Shown piece after piece: positions 43,400 to 51,800 of a stretch of 64,000 bases of DNA. Position 1 is the first letter of the stretch, and every line of letters starts with the position of its first letter. This DNA is from UBA6168 sp041741095 (GTDB lineage Bacteria > Bacteroidota > Bacteroidia > Chitinophagales > Saprospiraceae), in assembly GCA_041741095.1 (NCBI GenBank), contig JBGSKQ010000093.1:62001-126000 (forward strand), in the 5' to 3' direction. The translations under genes and the position numbers were made by a program. Under the pieces are notes generated by a model. That model had not been told where the DNA came from, did not search any database, and saw nothing but the letters and a program-made list of their open reading frames with translations.

Positions 43400-44125
43400 A
43401 TGAATAAAATAGTAAGGAAAGTTTTATCAGTTAAGTTTATGGCCCTTTCATATTCCCAAGCTTTGGAAAAAGTCTTAGGTGAAAAAGGTTTGGATAGCGA
43501 TGAAATTAAAAAAATTATGAATGAAGCGAGTGGCTATGAAAAAGAAAAATTAAAAGAACTCGGATACCAATGTGAGGGAAGTCGGCCTGTTTTATATTCT
43601 ACAAAGGAAGGATTAGAAAAAGTAATAACAGAATATGATTTTAGAAAGATTTATCCTCAAGAGGAAAGACCATTTCAATCTTTTATTATGAGCGGATCGG
43701 TTAAAAGTGTTGATGAGTTAAAAGATAACATAAGAAAAGTTCTTTTAGGAAATAAAATAGAGTACAAAGATTTTGCTTATTCAGATTTTGATGGATTGCT
43801 CAGTTTACTTGATCAAACAAACCATCAGATAGGATGGGAACCTGAGTACTCACGTTTTTATGGGCCAGTTTTTAATTTTGTTATTTGCCCAAAGGCAGAT
43901 AAGCCAAGAAGAAAAAGACACGTCCAAAGTTTTCCCATCCCTGGAGAAATTTATCCATTTGATGAAGATTTCACAATGCAAGATGCCTTTCCTGATTACT
44001 ATGAAGATGACTATGATACAATGGGAAGTAAAAGTGAACATGGATGGACTTGCAATGTCTGTGAAGGGGATGAAACCACTGGGTGTTTATTTAATGATAT
44101 ATCTGAATGCCCACGATGGACTTAA
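43400..44125 (+). CDS. Unknown AT-rich gene inserted in the dcw cluster (first of two)
   Basis: A 241-residue soluble protein not recognised by family. It has a charged helical N-terminal half (YSQALEKVLGEKGLDSDEIK, NEASGYEKEKLKELGYQCEG), a central mixed part and an acidic stretch (AFPDYYEDDYDTMG). It closes with four Cys in a C-x2-C-x8-C-x6-C pattern (WTCNVCEGDETTGCLFNDIS), which could bind zinc. There is no signal peptide or membrane helix. Base use is clearly more AT-rich than flanking murC and ftsQ. The start may be the ATG at 43400 or the one at 43439 (MALSYSQALEK). Probably acquired, perhaps with the next gene as a pair. Confidence 0.7.
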   Translation: MNKIVRKVLSVKFMALSYSQALEKVLGEKGLDSDEIKKIMNEASGYEKEKLKELGYQCEGSRPVLYSTKEGLEKVITEYDFRKIYPQEERPFQSFIMSGSVKSVDELKDNIRKVLLGNKIEYKDFAYSDFDGLLSLLDQTNHQIGWEPEYSRFYGPVFNFVICPKADKPRRKRHVQSFPIPGEIYPFDEDFTMQDAFPDYYEDDYDTMGSKSEHGWTCNVCEGDETTGCLFNDISECPRWT

Positions 44126-44165
44126 AAAAGTAGTTGAAACCTGAAATTTTTAATACAAAATCTTT

Positions 44166-44561
44166 ATGGCTTACACATTAAATTTTTTAGAACCATTTTT
44201 TTCACCTATGAATAAAGGAAAAAATGATTGGATAGACATTATGTTTCCATTAGAGATAGAATCTGAAATTGGCAAAGAGAAATTAGAATTAGTGGTTAGA
44301 GCAAGTGGACATTTTGAATCAAGGTACTATCAAAGAGGTGGCTTTATGTCAATTCCAAAAGAGCCGAATAAATATTATCATCAGCTCTATAAAATTGTTT
44401 TTCAGTATCTATTGAAAGCAATTAAAAGATCAAGTATTAAAGATTTGAAATTGAATTCAGCAAAGTTTTTGGAACTTGATAGCAGGACTGAAAACTGCTT
44501 ATTCGATAAAGACGAATTACAAGAGCCAAATGGCTTCAAATTTATAAAAGATGATAACTAG
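44166..44561 (+). CDS. Unknown AT-rich gene just upstream of ftsQ (second of two)
   Basis: A 131-residue soluble protein with no recognised family. Visible parts: LNFLEPFFSPMNKGKNDWID, LELVVRASGHFESRYYQRGG, a helix YHQLYKIVFQYLLKAIKR and a charged end FKFIKDDN. It lies 40 bp after the previous gene and only 3 bp before the ftsQ ATG, so it probably shares the dcw transcript. Its AT-rich codon use contrasts with ftsQ. Immunity or toxin-partner proteins often have this size and look, but nothing here proves that. Confidence 0.65.
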   Translation: MAYTLNFLEPFFSPMNKGKNDWIDIMFPLEIESEIGKEKLELVVRASGHFESRYYQRGGFMSIPKEPNKYYHQLYKIVFQYLLKAIKRSSIKDLKLNSAKFLELDSRTENCLFDKDELQEPNGFKFIKDDN

Positions 44562-44564
44562 ACC

Positions 44565-45350
44565 ATGTTCAACGACCCTCAAACAAAAGCATCTTTAAAG
44601 CGCATCGCCTGGGTAGGCGGGGCCTTCCTCACCATCGTGCTGATAGCAGCGGCGGTGGAGCGGAAAAAGGAGATGACCGTGACGGCCACCGTCGTGGAGG
44701 TGGAGCCGTTGGAGGACGGGGCCTTGTTAATTGATAGCCTTGACGTCATCAAACTGATCGAGCGCAGCTTCGGGATGCCGCTTGACGAACAGGCTGCCGG
44801 GCTGATTGACGAGGATAGGGTAGAGCGGGTGCTGGAAGAAGACCCCTTCGTGAAAAATGCCGAAGTGGTGCTGACCGCCAACAGCCAAATCCTGATAAAC
44901 GTCGAGCAACGCCAGCCCATCCTTCGGGTGATGGACAATCTGGGTGTACAATATTACTTAGATGCCGAGGGAGCAAAAGTGCCCCTCTCCAAACACTTCG
45001 CTGCCAGAACGCTGGTGGCCACAGGGAACATCCCGCCCCACACGCCGGAGTTTTTGACAAAGAAGAAACACCCCATGCAAGACCTGTTCGCATTGACCAA
45101 CTTCATCCTGGCCGACCCATTTTGGAAGGCGATGTTCGAGCAGATTTATGTGAACAACCGTGAAGAATTCGTGCTGGTGCCAAAAGTGGGCGACCAAGCC
45201 ATCGTCCTAGGCAAATGGGACATTGATGTAGAAAAAAAATTCAGCCGCCTGCGCAGCTTCTACGAAGAAGGCATGAGCCGGGAAGGCTGGCAAAAATATC
45301 ATTCGATCGACCTGCGGTATCGTGGGCAGGTCGTGTGCGAGCGTAAATAA
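44565..45350 (+). CDS. ftsQ: Cell-division protein FtsQ/DivIB
   Basis: A 261-residue bitopic protein: short cytoplasmic N-terminus, membrane helix VGGAFLTIVLIAAAVE, then the periplasmic POTRA-like part (LLIDSLDVIKLIERSFGMPL, RVERVLEEDPFVKNAEVVLTANSQILINVEQRQP) and the beta domain with YYLDAEGAKVPLSKHF. It connects early and late divisome proteins. Normally it follows murC; here two unrelated genes separate them. Confidence 0.92.
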   Translation: MFNDPQTKASLKRIAWVGGAFLTIVLIAAAVERKKEMTVTATVVEVEPLEDGALLIDSLDVIKLIERSFGMPLDEQAAGLIDEDRVERVLEEDPFVKNAEVVLTANSQILINVEQRQPILRVMDNLGVQYYLDAEGAKVPLSKHFAARTLVATGNIPPHTPEFLTKKKHPMQDLFALTNFILADPFWKAMFEQIYVNNREEFVLVPKVGDQAIVLGKWDIDVEKKFSRLRSFYEEGMSREGWQKYHSIDLRYRGQVVCERK

Positions 45351-45459
45351 TTAGGTATTGGCTTTCAAGTATTTTTGATTGATGTAGCTCAATCTGAAAC
45401 TCAAAATCCCCAGTACCCAATCCTATAACAAGTTTTTTTTGAGCTAACTACTAAAAATC

Positions 45460-46806
45460 ATGATTATGGATTATCCAAACTTCTCCTCCCAGGATTTGGT
45501 GGTCGCCCTCGACATCGGGACCACGAAGGTTTGTGCCATCGCTGGTCGCAAAAACGAGCATGGCCGACTGGAAATTCTTGGAGTCGGCAAAGTTGAGAGC
45601 GAAGGCGTCATGCGTGGCGTTGTCAGCAACATCGAAAAAACCGTCCGTGCTATTTCTGATGCTATTGAAAAAGCAGAACGAGCAGCGGGCGTACAATTCC
45701 AGGTGGCCCATGTGGGCATTGCTGGCCAGCACATCAAAAGCCTCCAGCACCGGGGCCTGCTGACCCGTGACAACCTCCACACGGAAATTGCCCAACGAGA
45801 CATTGACCGCCTCGTCAACGACATGTACAAACTCGTGCTGCCGCCGGGCGACAAAATCATCCATGTACTGCCGCAGGAATACACGGTGGACGACGAGCAA
45901 GGCATAGTTGACCCCATCGGTATGAGCGGTGTACGCCTGGAGGCCAATTTCCACATCATCACCGGGCAAATCACTGCCACGCAAAACATCGTAAAATGTG
46001 TGGAGCGGGCTGGATTGAAAGTGGCCAACCTCACGCTGGAACCCATCGCCAGTGCCACGGCCGTGCTGTCTGATGAGGAGAAGGAAGCAGGTGTCGCTCT
46101 GATTGACATTGGGGGAGGCACGACGGATATTACCATTTTCAAAGATGGCATCATCCGCCACACGGCGGTCGTCCCTTTCGGCGGCGGCGTCATCACCAAA
46201 GACATCAAGGAAGGCTGCAACGTCATGCAGGGCCAGGCCGAGAAGTTGAAGGTGAAATTTGGCTCTGCCCTCTCCGAAGAAGTTTATGAAAATAGAATCA
46301 TTACCATACCCGGTTTGAAAGGCCGTGAGCACAAGGAGATTTCTGAAAAAAACCTGTCCCGCATCATCCAGGCCAGGGTAGAAGAAATCCTCGACTATGT
46401 CATGTGGGAAATCCGCCGCAGCGGCTACGAAAACAAGCTCATCGGCGGCATCGTGCTGACGGGCGGTGGGGCGTTGCTCAACCACATTGACAAACTGACG
46501 GCATTCCACACTGGCATGAGCACCCGCTTGGGCGTGCCGGTGGAGCATTTGGCGCACGGCTACAGCGAACAGCTCAGCAGCCCCGTGTTTGCTACGGCCA
46601 TCGGCCTACTGCTGAAAGGTATCCAGGATTTGGAGGACGGCAAGGTGCGTTATGAAGAAATGCGCCAGCCTCATCACACTCAGCAACAGCAGCAGGAAGA
46701 AGAGGTTGAAGAAATGGCAGGTACGAGCACTGGCAACAGCTTTTTTGACAAAATTTTTCAAAAAACAAAAGAGTGGTTCCAAGCCGAACCCGATGCGGAA
46801 TTTTAA
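45460..46806 (+). CDS. ftsA: Cell-division protein FtsA
   Basis: A 448-residue actin-like ATPase that tethers FtsZ to the membrane. LVVALDIGTTKVCAIAGRK is phosphate loop 1, VALIDIGGGTTDITIFKDG is loop 2, and VLTGGGALLNHIDKL is the adenosine motif. A Gln/Glu linker (HHTQQQQQEEEVEEM) leads to the C-terminal amphipathic helix FFDKIFQKTKEWFQ that binds the membrane. A 109-bp spacer with a loose foldback separates it from ftsQ. Confidence 0.96.
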   Translation: MIMDYPNFSSQDLVVALDIGTTKVCAIAGRKNEHGRLEILGVGKVESEGVMRGVVSNIEKTVRAISDAIEKAERAAGVQFQVAHVGIAGQHIKSLQHRGLLTRDNLHTEIAQRDIDRLVNDMYKLVLPPGDKIIHVLPQEYTVDDEQGIVDPIGMSGVRLEANFHIITGQITATQNIVKCVERAGLKVANLTLEPIASATAVLSDEEKEAGVALIDIGGGTTDITIFKDGIIRHTAVVPFGGGVITKDIKEGCNVMQGQAEKLKVKFGSALSEEVYENRIITIPGLKGREHKEISEKNLSRIIQARVEEILDYVMWEIRRSGYENKLIGGIVLTGGGALLNHIDKLTAFHTGMSTRLGVPVEHLAHGYSEQLSSPVFATAIGLLLKGIQDLEDGKVRYEEMRQPHHTQQQQQEEEVEEMAGTSTGNSFFDKIFQKTKEWFQAEPDAEF

Positions 46807-46809
46807 TTC

Positions 46810-46883
46810 AGAGGTGAGAGGTGAGAAGTGAGAAGTGGGGAAGTACGCCCACTCTCACTTCTCACCCCTCGCCGCTCACTTCT
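46810..46883. repeat. GTGAGAA heptamer foldback, ftsA-ftsZ spacer
   Basis: Left part 46810-46844 is a run of GTGAGAG / GTGAGAA units; right part 46851-46883 is the inverted set (TCTCACT, TCTCACC, CGCTCAC). It is the same plan as the ATGAACG foldbacks with a different 7-bp unit. It starts 3 bp after the ftsA stop and ends 15 bp before the ftsZ ATG. Confidence 0.8.
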
Positions 46884-46898
46884 AACAAATTAGCAGTT

Positions 46899-48344
46899 AT
46901 GAAAGAATTTTTCTTTTTAAACGATATTAAAAGCGACGCCACTATCATCAAAGTCATTGGTGTAGGTGGTGGTGGCAGCAATGCCGTCAATTACATGTTC
47001 AAGCAAGGCATCGTCGGGGTTGACTTTGCCATTTGCAATACGGACAAACAGGCGATGGAGCTCAGTCCAGTGCCGACCAAAATCCAGCTCGGCCCGACCC
47101 TTACGGAAGGAAGGGGCGCTGGCTCAAAACCCAACATCGGCAAACTGTCAGCCGAGGAAAGCATCGAGGAGGTGAAAGCTTACCTCGGCAACAGTTGCAA
47201 AATGCTTTTCATCACCGCTGGCATGGGCGGCGGCACCGGCACGGGCGCAGCACCGATCATCGCCAGGGCTGCCCAGGAAATGGACATCCTGACGGTGGGT
47301 ATCGTCACGCTGCCATTTACTTTTGAAGGCAACAAGCGGGTAAACCAAGGCCATGACGGCTTGGATGAGTTAAAAAAATATGTGGACACCATCATTGTCA
47401 TTTCAAACGACAAACTGAAGGCCATCCACGGCAACCTAACCATTTCGCAGGCATTTTCACAGGCCGACAATATTTTGTCAACGGCAGCGAAAGGCATTGC
47501 TGAAATCATCACCGTTCCCGGCTACGTGAACGTGGACTTCGAGGACGTGAACACCGTCATGCGTGATTCTGGCGTGGCCATTATGGGCACGGCCATTGCC
47601 GATGGCGACAACCGTGCAAAACGTGCGGTGGACGAGGCGTTGAATTCTCCGCTATTGGAAGAGAACAATATTAAAGGTGCGCAGCACATCCTGGTCAACA
47701 TCACTTCCGGCAAAAAAGAAGTGACGATGGAGGAGATTTTTGAAATCACCGAATTTGTGCAGGAGGAAGCTGGCCAAGGCACGAACCTCATCTGGGGTAA
47801 CTGCTACGACGACAGCCTTGGCGAAAAACTGAGCGTGACCATTATTGCTACGGGTTTTGAACGCAACCTGAAAAAGCCCACTCTGCAAGGCGGCAAACCT
47901 GCCTCCAATGCAACGCCAGTGAAAGTTTCACTTGACGATGACATCCAGCCAAAAAAAAACATTTTGAATACGCTGGGTTTTGACAACGACAACGAAAGGT
48001 CAAATACCATTGAATTTCCTGATGTGACGGAGCGTTTTGGCCGCTATCACGAGCCTTTCCTCCGTGAAAAACGGGATCAGGAAGAAGAAGAACGCAAGCA
48101 CAAGTTGGAGGCCGAACGCCGCCGCAAGGAGCGCATGGCCAACATATCCAACAAGCCTAAGTTGAGCAACCCGCAGACAGTCAATGAGTTGGAAAACGAA
48201 CCCGCCTACCTCCGCCGTGGCGTCAATCTGGAAGATGTGCCCGGCTCGGAAGAATTCGCCTACTCCAAGTGGACGATCTCCGAAAACGAGGACGAGCCCC
48301 AGTTCAGGGAGGGCAATTCGTTCCTGCACGACAATGTGGATTAA
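46899..48344 (+). CDS. ftsZ: Cell-division GTPase FtsZ
   Basis: A 481-residue tubulin homologue forming the Z ring. IIKVIGVGGGGSNAVN and AGMGGGTGTGAAPIIA are the nucleotide-binding signatures, and NVDFEDVNTVM is the T7-loop region that completes the catalytic site. A basic coiled stretch (EEEERKHKLEAERRRKERM) is followed by the Bacteroidota C-terminal end PAYLRRGVNLEDVPGSEEFA...SFLHDNVD. The ATG at 46899 starts the conserved protein; the frame opens at 46821 within the repeat. Confidence 0.97.
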   Translation: MKEFFFLNDIKSDATIIKVIGVGGGGSNAVNYMFKQGIVGVDFAICNTDKQAMELSPVPTKIQLGPTLTEGRGAGSKPNIGKLSAEESIEEVKAYLGNSCKMLFITAGMGGGTGTGAAPIIARAAQEMDILTVGIVTLPFTFEGNKRVNQGHDGLDELKKYVDTIIVISNDKLKAIHGNLTISQAFSQADNILSTAAKGIAEIITVPGYVNVDFEDVNTVMRDSGVAIMGTAIADGDNRAKRAVDEALNSPLLEENNIKGAQHILVNITSGKKEVTMEEIFEITEFVQEEAGQGTNLIWGNCYDDSLGEKLSVTIIATGFERNLKKPTLQGGKPASNATPVKVSLDDDIQPKKNILNTLGFDNDNERSNTIEFPDVTERFGRYHEPFLREKRDQEEEERKHKLEAERRRKERMANISNKPKLSNPQTVNELENEPAYLRRGVNLEDVPGSEEFAYSKWTISENEDEPQFREGNSFLHDNVD

Positions 48345-48382
48345 TAATGGTTTGATAGTCAGATGCTTAAATGGTTTTTCCT

Positions 48383-48414
48383 TTAGCCATTTAACCATTT
48401 AGCTATTTAGCCAT
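48383..48414. repeat. Four 8-bp units (TTAGCCAT family) after ftsZ
   Basis: TTAGCCAT, TTAACCAT, TTAGCTAT, TTAGCCAT in direct array. The partly complementary CTTAAATGG lies upstream at 48366-48374, so a weak foldback is possible. Confidence 0.75.
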
Positions 48415-48461
48415 CAAGATTTTTAGTTTTAGCCATCATAACTTGCTAAACCATGATCGGG

Positions 48462-48491
48462 CTTGGGCATTCATTTGCCCAAGTCTTTTTT
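48462..48491 (+). terminator. Terminator of the dcw cluster
   Basis: CTTGGGCA (48462-48469), TTCATT loop, TGCCCAAG (48476-48483), then T-rich tail. It lies 118 bp after the ftsZ stop. Confidence 0.85.
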
Positions 48492-48899
48492 ATTTTAAAT
48501 ACTTTGTTAAAACAAAAAGCCGACTTTGATCATTGGCACAAAGTTTGTCTCCTTCAATTCGATTTCCCATCTCATTACTTCCCACGTTATTTATTTCCCC
48601 CCTTTGCAGTCCCCTGGCTAACTATTGATTTGGCACTTTGAACGCTTGGTTTCTCCAATATTTAATTGGAAAAATACCAGGGCACATATTACAAAGACTA
48701 TCTGAACATGTTCTTCAACACCATTAGAACCTGGTTTCAAGCTACCTATTTATTAGGTACCACCTTTTCGCCATCCCTATTGCGAATCCCCATCCGACCT
48801 GCGGGGCCATCACGTAAAAACACCACGACCAGGATTCTCCCTTGCTCATTATAAACAAGTTTGGACTACGATCACCACTAACACTTCAACATCAGTATT
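48492..48899 (+). other. Leader and promoter region of the giant surface-protein gene
   Basis: 408 bp without a convincing gene. Two open frames of 62 codons (48453-48641 and 48666-48854) lack any family feature and are probably chance. No exact TAnnTTTG box was found; AT-rich stretches around 48600-48665 could hold the promoter. Confidence 0.4.
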
Positions 48900-51800
48900 A
48901 TGAACAGAGGCTTACTCACTTCCATCAATTTTTTCCTGCCAGTTAAGACTCACAAGTGGCGGGAAATTTCAAAGACAATAGCTTTGTTGGCTTTGCTTTT
49001 GGCGTTTCCCATGTTCTTGAGAGCCGATGGGTCAACACAAAATTTGTCAACAGGCTTTGCTTCAAAGCTCTTTAAGCAATTTGAAGAGCAATATGAGCAG
49101 CAGGTAGCCAAGTTCATGCAGGAGACAAACTGTAATGCATCTTTCAGTTTGGTTGCTGTTAATGGCTTGGATTATAATTGTGGCTGTGCCAATGCAGGTT
49201 GCAATGGGATTGCTCAAGATGCTGTTTATTCAAGTAGTGTCAAAGCGGGGCAAACTTTAACCTATTCGCACACAACTGGTACTGATGCTAATTTAATGAT
49301 AGTGACAGCCACTGTCAACAATAATAAGACAGTCACCACAGCGCAATATAATGGAAGCAACCTTGTGCTAATGAAGCAAGGTTCTTTTGATGGAAGGACG
49401 CTTTATGTTTACATAATGATAAACCCTCCAAGCGGGGCGCACAACGTTTACATTTCAAACGGAGGATCTGGTCAATCTGATATTACGGTAGGCTCAGTCA
49501 CATATAAATGTGTGGATACCGACAATATTTTTTCAGGGGGGCTGATAGAAGAACATGGACAGTTGCCCGGGGTTCAAGTCATCGGTGATGATATCGAATG
49601 CCAGGGAAACAATTATACATTGGATTTCTTGGTAACAGACGATGATAACGTACCAGTAGGATCTGGCCAAACTCAAGTTGTCAACGAAGACAACCCAAGT
49701 AACCAAGAATACCTTTCCACCTCTTTCATTCCATCAAATGCTAATCCAAATGATATCGGCTGGACATTAACCAACTCAGAGTATGTATATATTCATGGGT
49801 GCTTAAGGTCTTGTGTAAACTTTGAGAAGTGTAGCAATGGCATTGATGATGATGGAGATGGTTTAGTTGATTCAAATGACCCAGATTGTCCATCGAGTTG
49901 TATCCTGTTGACCAACACTGACCTGAACACCAACCTCACTGGCTGGGCAACCTCAGGTACTGTTGCTTTAACGACAGATGCTTATAATGGTGCTAAAGCC
50001 GTGGAGCTAACTTCAAGTTGGGCAACTATGTCACAAACGAATTCTGGGATAACTGCTGGCAAAGTCTATACTCTGTCATTTAATGGCAAACAAGAGGGTA
50101 GCCCTTCTTGGATTCCTGTGTATCTAGAGTTCTTGAATGCCAGCAATACTGTCCTAAGCTCGATCTACTTACAACCGTACTCTACATGTTACAACTTGTA
50201 CCGCCAAAGTTCTACAGCACCACCAGGGGCTACCCAAGTTAGGGTATCCATCGAAAAGAGCGGTTCTGGCAAACTAAAGCTTGATGAATTTTGCCTTAAA
50301 GAATCCACGCCTGCAATTGGTGAGTGTACTTTAATAGAAAACTCAGGTTTTGAAAACAGCTGGATCGGTTGGGAAACTTGGAATACAACCTTGACCAATG
50401 TAACTGATGTTAAGTCAGGTTCAAATGCTTTGCGACTCGGCACTGCTGAGGGGAGCGTTTATCGTCAGTTTGGGATTACGCCTGGCGAAACCTACGAACT
50501 TTCTGCATGGTCAAAAGTGAGCGGAGCTACCACATGGGCGGAAATTTACTTCAAATGGCAAGACGCCAGTGGCAATACTATTTCTGATGCTGTCCAGCCG
50601 GTGAATAATACAGCAACTACCTATACCTACTTTTCATTGAAAGGGAAAGCCCCTTCCAATGCTGTTTACGTTGAGGTAGGTGCTTATAAATCTTCAGGTG
50701 GCTACCAGTATGTGGATGATTTTTGTTTCAAGAAAATTTCACCGCTTGGCGGCACAAGTTTTGACCTTGGTTGTGGTTGCAGTGACAACCTGATACCCAA
50801 TGGTGGATATGAGGTCACTACCATTACCAATTATCCTTATACGCTGGATGGCAAACCAGCCGCAACCATTGCAAACGGCAATTCTACCAGCCTTTATCCG
50901 TGGTCGGCAGGCATTTCATCTCCATATATCTTTTTGGTTAATGATGCAACAAATACCGTTAACAATCCAGAGGGCAGCAAATATGTCTGGTTGCCCAATA
51001 GTGGCGACTGTTGGACTTCCAACACCGATTTTTCCAACAACCTTTTGATGGAAGACGGTGAAACTTATACTTTCTGTTTTTATGCAGCTTCCAGGTCGCT
51101 TGGATTAAACGGAAGTGGATTGCCCAACGGGTCTGTTCCTGGCCAAGGCTCCGGTATTTTGGCCCTGGAATTCCAATTTGTCAGCGGTTTTAAAGCAGTG
51201 AACACTTGGGCTGTTCCGGCCAGCGAAAGCGCCACTGATCTAAGCTGGACCAAATTTGAATACACCTTTACCTACGATATCCTCGATCCTATATCCAATT
51301 TTACCTTTACCAACAGCCGTTGGAACGTGGGTATGTACATTGATGCGGTTTCTTTGTCAAAAGTGGATTGCCCGGCTGCCGTTACCTGCGAATCAGGGGG
51401 ACTTTCCTACGATCGTTGGGGCAGCATTTCTGGTACTTCTGTTGACAACCTGGTTTCCAATCTAAACTATCCCAACAATTACAACGAAACCGGCTTCATT
51501 TCTTCTTTCCAAGGTCCGCAAAATTACAGTGACGACTACGGTACAAGGGTTTATGGCTATATCGTGCCTCCTGCCACTGGCAACTATACCTTTAATGTGA
51601 CAGGCGACGATGGAGTGAAATTATATCTGAGCACCAATGCCAGCACTTTAAATAAATCATTGATTGCCGAAGTGCCTGGTTATTCAGGTGTTACGGAATA
51701 TACAAAATATGCTTCTCAGACCTCCTCAACTGTCAGCTTGGTTCAAGATGTACCGTATTATGTTGAATTGATCCATAAAGAAGGCACAGGTGGCGACCAC

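Noticed and set aside
45451..46557. 368-codon minus-strand open frame
   Set aside because: Antisense to ftsA, which is complete and conserved. No independent start or family evidence.
48453..48854. Two 62-codon frames between ftsZ and the giant gene
   Set aside because: No recognisable features. The first starts inside the dcw terminator region.
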